From positions 1 to 64,000 of the forward strand of contig JASLYQ010000017.1 of NCBI GenBank assembly GCA_030739735.1: a stretch of 64,000 nt of DNA, in the 5' to 3' direction. Source of the stretch: Alphaproteobacteria bacterium (lineage in GTDB: Bacteria; Pseudomonadota; Alphaproteobacteria; UBA7887). The position numbers and the translations under genes are program-made. The notes below the pieces were generated by a model, which worked only from the letters and a program-made list of their open reading frames with translations, ran no database searches and was not told the DNA's origin. Shown piece by piece: positions 61,282 through 64,000 of the stretch. The stretch's first letter is position 1. Every line of letters begins with the position of its first letter.

Positions 61282-62442
61282 ATGACCGGTAGGATCGCCT
61301 TCGACCCCATCCATCTGCCGCCGAAGACCAAGGCCTTGCGCGACGAAGTGCGTGCTTTTTTGGCCGAAGAGATCGCCGCTGGCCATTTCAATCCCGCCGG
61401 CCAGGGCGCCCGGGGCAGCTATGACCGCGAATTTTCGCGCCGCGTCGGCGCCAAGGGCTGGATCGGCATGACCTGGCCCAAAGCCTATGGCGGGCACGAG
61501 CGCACGTTCTTCGAGCGCTATGTCGTGACCGAGGAGATGCTCGTCGCCAGCGCGCCGACGCAGGGCCATTTCGTCGCCGACAGACAAAGCGGGCCGATCC
61601 TACTGCGCTATGCTGACGAAGAAATCAAACGCGACGTGGTGCCGCGCATCGCCCGCGGTGACTGCGGCTTCTGCATTGGCATGAGCGAGCCCGATTCGGG
61701 CTCCGACCTATTCGCCGCCAAAACCCGTGCCGAAAAGACCACGGACGGCTGGCTGGTCAACGGGCGCAAGCTGTGGACAAGCTACGCCCATCGTGCCGAC
61801 TATATGATTGCCCTACTACGCACCTCGCCGCCAACGGAAGAGAACAGGCGGCATGGACTAAGCCAGTTTCTGGTTGACCTCAAGACACCCGGCGTCACCA
61901 TCCGCCCGGTGCCCTTCATGACCGGAGAACACGAGTTCAACGAGGTAACGTTCGACGATGCGGCTCTGCCCGAGAACGCCCTGCTCGGCGAGATCGATAT
62001 GGCCTGGAAGCAGGCGACGGCCGAACTCGCTTACGAGCGCAGCGGGCCTGAGCGGTTCCTAGAAACCTATCAAGTGCTGACGCATCTGATCGGCGCGCTC
62101 GGCGCAGAACCCGATCTGCGCGGCGCGGAAGGCTTGGGGCGGTTGGTGGCGCAGCTCAACACCTTGCGCCGCATGTCAATCTCTGTCGCTGGCATGCTGG
62201 CCGCCGGCAAGGAGCCGGTGCTCGAAGCCTCGATGGTCAAGGACGTCGGTACGAATTGGGAGCAGCTTCTACCGGCTCGCGCCCGCGACCTCGCCGCCTT
62301 CGTCGATCCCACAGAGAGTAATAGCCCGGGCTTTCAGGCGGTACTCAATCACGCCACCCTGATCGCGCCCAAGCTCACCATCCAGGGTGGCACCCGCGAG
62401 ATCCTGCGCGGCATTATCGCGCGCGGGCTCGGCTTGCGATAG
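61282..62442 (+). CDS. Acyl-CoA dehydrogenase, partner of the upstream gene
   Basis: The start at 61282 follows GAGGAGGAC and is preferred over the longer frame from 60964. The 386-residue protein carries CGFCIGMSEPDSGSDLFAAK, DGWLVNGRKLWTSYAHRADY, GEHEFNEVTFDDAALPENAL and the C-terminal KLTIQGGTREILRGIIARGL. It is a normal-length acyl-CoA dehydrogenase. The adjacency of a short and a long member suggests a heteromeric enzyme, an inference. Confidence 0.93.
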   Translation: MTGRIAFDPIHLPPKTKALRDEVRAFLAEEIAAGHFNPAGQGARGSYDREFSRRVGAKGWIGMTWPKAYGGHERTFFERYVVTEEMLVASAPTQGHFVADRQSGPILLRYADEEIKRDVVPRIARGDCGFCIGMSEPDSGSDLFAAKTRAEKTTDGWLVNGRKLWTSYAHRADYMIALLRTSPPTEENRRHGLSQFLVDLKTPGVTIRPVPFMTGEHEFNEVTFDDAALPENALLGEIDMAWKQATAELAYERSGPERFLETYQVLTHLIGALGAEPDLRGAEGLGRLVAQLNTLRRMSISVAGMLAAGKEPVLEASMVKDVGTNWEQLLPARARDLAAFVDPTESNSPGFQAVLNHATLIAPKLTIQGGTREILRGIIARGLGLR

Positions 62443-62602
62443 CGGCGGAGGCCCGGAGGTGAAAATTCGGTGACTAGAAGTCGATAACTGGCACCAAACT
62501 CTACGTGACTTCGCAAAGAGCGCCGTGAATCGATGATAAACGGCTGGCATAAAGCAGGGCCAACACGCACGTGATTATCAGTAAAAGGGGGGACGTCGCC
62601 GG
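62443..62602. other. Intergenic region between convergent genes
   Basis: About 160 bp with no reading frame of note. A terminator could be here, but no good hairpin is seen. Nothing else is recognised. Confidence 0.4.
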
Positions 62603-63010
62603 TTAAGTCTTTGCGGCCAGGGCGGCAGCCTTGGCCTTAAGGCGGGCGTCTAGCTTGGCAACTGGCGCAAAGAAGCGCTGGTGGCTGCCTTTGCCGACCT
62701 GCTCGATGGCGTCGCGCACGGCGACGTCGAAGGTGATGAGCGGGCCGGCGATCTCTGCGACGGTGACGGTGATCTCGACCCAGGCACCCATAGTAGTGGG
62801 CGCCAGATGGGCGATATTAATATGGGCGCCAACCGAATCCTTCGCCGCCCCACCGACTTTCGCCAGCCAGTCGCGGCAGCAATATTCCACGTCGTGCACC
62901 ATGGCGGGTGTGGCATAGACGCGCAGGTCTTCGCCTAGGAAGCTGATTGTGTTTTCCTCGTCGACGGTGATGCAAAGGCTATGCCTTGCGCCAACTTCAA
63001 GCTCTGACAT
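62603..63010 (-). CDS. FlK-like hot-dog thioesterase
   Basis: The start at 63010 (MSELEVGARHSLCITVDEEN) is chosen over the frame at 63046. The 135-residue protein has the helix HDVEYCCRDWLAKVG and GAHINIAHLAPTTMGAWVEI, which resemble the fluoroacetyl-CoA thioesterase FlK (GTHLNVRHLA). The His in AHLAP is likely catalytic. FlK's specificity for a fluorinated acyl group cannot be inferred. It may clear acyl-CoA from the neighbouring cluster. It overlaps the Nudix gene by 14 bp. Confidence 0.85.
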   Translation of the reverse strand: MSELEVGARHSLCITVDEENTISFLGEDLRVYATPAMVHDVEYCCRDWLAKVGGAAKDSVGAHINIAHLAPTTMGAWVEITVTVAEIAGPLITFDVAVRDAIEQVGKGSHQRFFAPVAKLDARLKAKAAALAAKT

Positions 63011-63818
63011 CGGGTCTCCCTCCTCGCAGGCCATCACAAATTTCAATGTAGTTCGGATGGTCCGCCGCGATCAGGCCGTGACGGACAAAAAAGTCGACCA
63101 GCACCAAAGCACAGTTGAACTTGAAGTCGCGCGTTTCGGCAATGCATGCCATCGCCCTGGCCACAGGCCAGAGCGCAAAATTCTCGACCTCGCCGTCTCG
63201 GTTGACCGGTGTGAAGTCGCCACAATCGAGTTCATAGCAGAAGATCACGTCATCGCGTTGGCCAACCTCGCCGTCGACGCGATAGCGCAGAGTGCCGCAA
63301 GGCGTGGCGTGGCGCGCCAACGTTTCCGGCATACCCGCTTCCTCGGCACATTCCTTGACCAGATTGTCGAGCACCCCGAGTCCCACCGGCTGGCCGCCAG
63401 CCACCGTACTGTCGAGCTTGCCCGGATAGGTTGGGCGGTCGGCGGTGCGCCGAGGTACCCACACATGCAGGCCATCCGGTCGTTGGACGAAGCCCGTCAG
63501 ATGCACGCCATAGGCCGTGATGCCGAGGCATTCGACGGCAGCACGCTCCACGGTCAGCCAAGTCTCGTCGAAGCGCGGGCCGACGCGGTAACGCTCACCA
63601 CACGCGGGCGGCGTTAGGCCGGTTTCGATCAGGGCCCTGGCAGCAGCATCGAGCGTCTGCTGATCGTCGATACGCACTTCGGACTCATCGGCAAACGGCG
63701 CCAGGATCGGCAGCAAGACCTTACGCACCTGCCCCAGCCGGAGGCCTTTAATGATCACGGGAGTATAGAGCGTGTGATCGTGACGGTTGCATTCGGCGAT
63801 GCGATCGAGAAAGCTCAT
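62997..63818 (-). CDS. Nudix hydrolase with DUF4743-type N-terminal domain
   Basis: The start at 63818 (MSFLDRIAECNRHDHTLYTP) gives 273 residues. The N-terminal part, about 1-130, is typical of DUF4743 proteins. The Nudix box is near VGLGVLDNLVKECAEEAGMP, with the Gly and the Glu-Glu residues of GX5EX7REUXEEXGU; the REU position reads KEC, so the box is not perfect. VWVPRRTADRPTYPGKLDST precedes it. Relatives are thiamine pyrophosphatase-like proteins (for example TPK-Nudix), so its substrate is unknown. Confidence 0.88.
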   Translation of the reverse strand: MSFLDRIAECNRHDHTLYTPVIIKGLRLGQVRKVLLPILAPFADESEVRIDDQQTLDAAARALIETGLTPPACGERYRVGPRFDETWLTVERAAVECLGITAYGVHLTGFVQRPDGLHVWVPRRTADRPTYPGKLDSTVAGGQPVGLGVLDNLVKECAEEAGMPETLARHATPCGTLRYRVDGEVGQRDDVIFCYELDCGDFTPVNRDGEVENFALWPVARAMACIAETRDFKFNCALVLVDFFVRHGLIAADHPNYIEICDGLRGGRPDVRA

Positions 63819-63858
63819 AGGCGAGGATACTCCTTGGCTAGCGAGGCCCCTATAACTC

Positions 63859-64000
63859 ATGCGGATGCGCGCTCCCACCCTATTTCTCACGCTGCTGCTG
63901 GCGGCCTGCACGCCGCGCCAGCAGGTCGTGGGCGAGCGCGAGGTGGCGCCGCGCCTCGATGTGGACGCGGTGATCGCCGGCGATGGCGCGCGCCTACCGC
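63859..64000 (+). CDS. Putative alpha/beta hydrolase lipoprotein, 5' end only
   Basis: From ATG 63859 the frame reads MRMRAPTLFLTLLLAACTPR, a signal peptide with an LAAC lipobox (Cys17). It then continues VAPRLDVDAVIAGDGARLP to the window edge. This matches the start of alphaproteobacterial lysophospholipase-like lipoproteins, where a DGxxLPxR strand follows. Only 47 codons are visible, so the class is a tentative guess. It is divergent from the Nudix gene. Confidence 0.6.
   Translation, partial: MRMRAPTLFLTLLLAACTPRQQVVGEREVAPRLDVDAVIAGDGARLP

Noticed and set aside
1-64000. CRISPR arrays, tRNA or rRNA genes and prophage genes
   Set aside because: I saw no spaced direct repeats, no tRNA-like cloverleaf with TTCGA arms in the intergenic regions, no rRNA segment and no phage structural genes; a tRNAscan or repeat search would settle this.

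Overview
The window looks like a GC-rich alphaproteobacterial chromosome, most like the Rhodospirillales and relatives. The evidence is a petABC (cytochrome bc1) operon divergent from hemF, a pth-rplY-prs run, ubiK, a polyhydroxybutyrate set (phbB, PhaC-like, phaR), metX-metW, TRAP transport genes and oxygen-independent ubiquinone genes (ubiT-ubiU-ubiV) behind an FNR-type box. This is inferred from gene content; no rRNA or marker search was possible. Many decayed gene pieces and two damaged insertion sequences point to a genome that is losing genes (hemF, sensor kinases, SDRs, acyl-CoA dehydrogenase, luciferase-like oxidoreductase, FKBP, adenylate cyclase).

Layout. 1-660: right end of an IS3-family element next to the decayed start of hemF. 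807-3394: petABC. 3391-5981: a transporter, mtnP and gene relics. 4919-14045: a long minus-strand housekeeping run (mtnP, ychF, pth, rplY, prs, a lipoprotein, pgeF, a MidA-like methyltransferase, lgt, hldD). 14121-16032: ubiK, a YbjN protein and proC. 16033-17281: an AT-rich patch with a small secreted protein. 17282-18360: a membrane protein and a histidine-kinase relic. 18539-28912: a plus-strand catabolic block (amidase, NicX-like ring-cleaving dioxygenase, alpha/beta hydrolase, acyl-CoA dehydrogenase, acyl-CoA ligase, TRAP DctPQM, FAD oxidoreductase). 28950-33329: a minus-strand envelope set (MotA/ExbB-like and MotB/OmpA-like proteins, a coiled-coil protein and a second OmpA protein). 33358-34713: an inositol-monophosphatase-like protein without its metal-binding motifs, and efp. 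35225-36335: a frame-disrupted IS5-family element. 36490-39009: FNR-type box and ubiTUV. 39060-41764: adenylate-cyclase stub, thiE, class I aldolase and a class IV aminotransferase. 41846-43190: AT-rich island with a frameshifted membrane-protein gene and a structured GC-rich block. 43191-47937: pyrD, tyrA, chorismate mutase, metX and metW. 47940-49815: second kinase relic, methyltransferase and AhpD-like protein. 49847-52663: PHB genes. 52689-63010: acyl-CoA and branched-chain metabolism interspersed with SDR and acyl-CoA dehydrogenase remnants. 62997-64000: Nudix protein and the start of a lipoprotein hydrolase.

The most interesting points are the NicX-centred uptake and degradation block, the metal-ligand-less SuhB relative beside efp, the FNR-box-controlled ubiTUV set in a chromosome whose adjacent hemF (oxygen-dependent haem synthesis) is broken, the T-run frameshift in the IS5 transposase, the non-flagellar motor-like envelope set, and two independent relics of similar sensor kinases.
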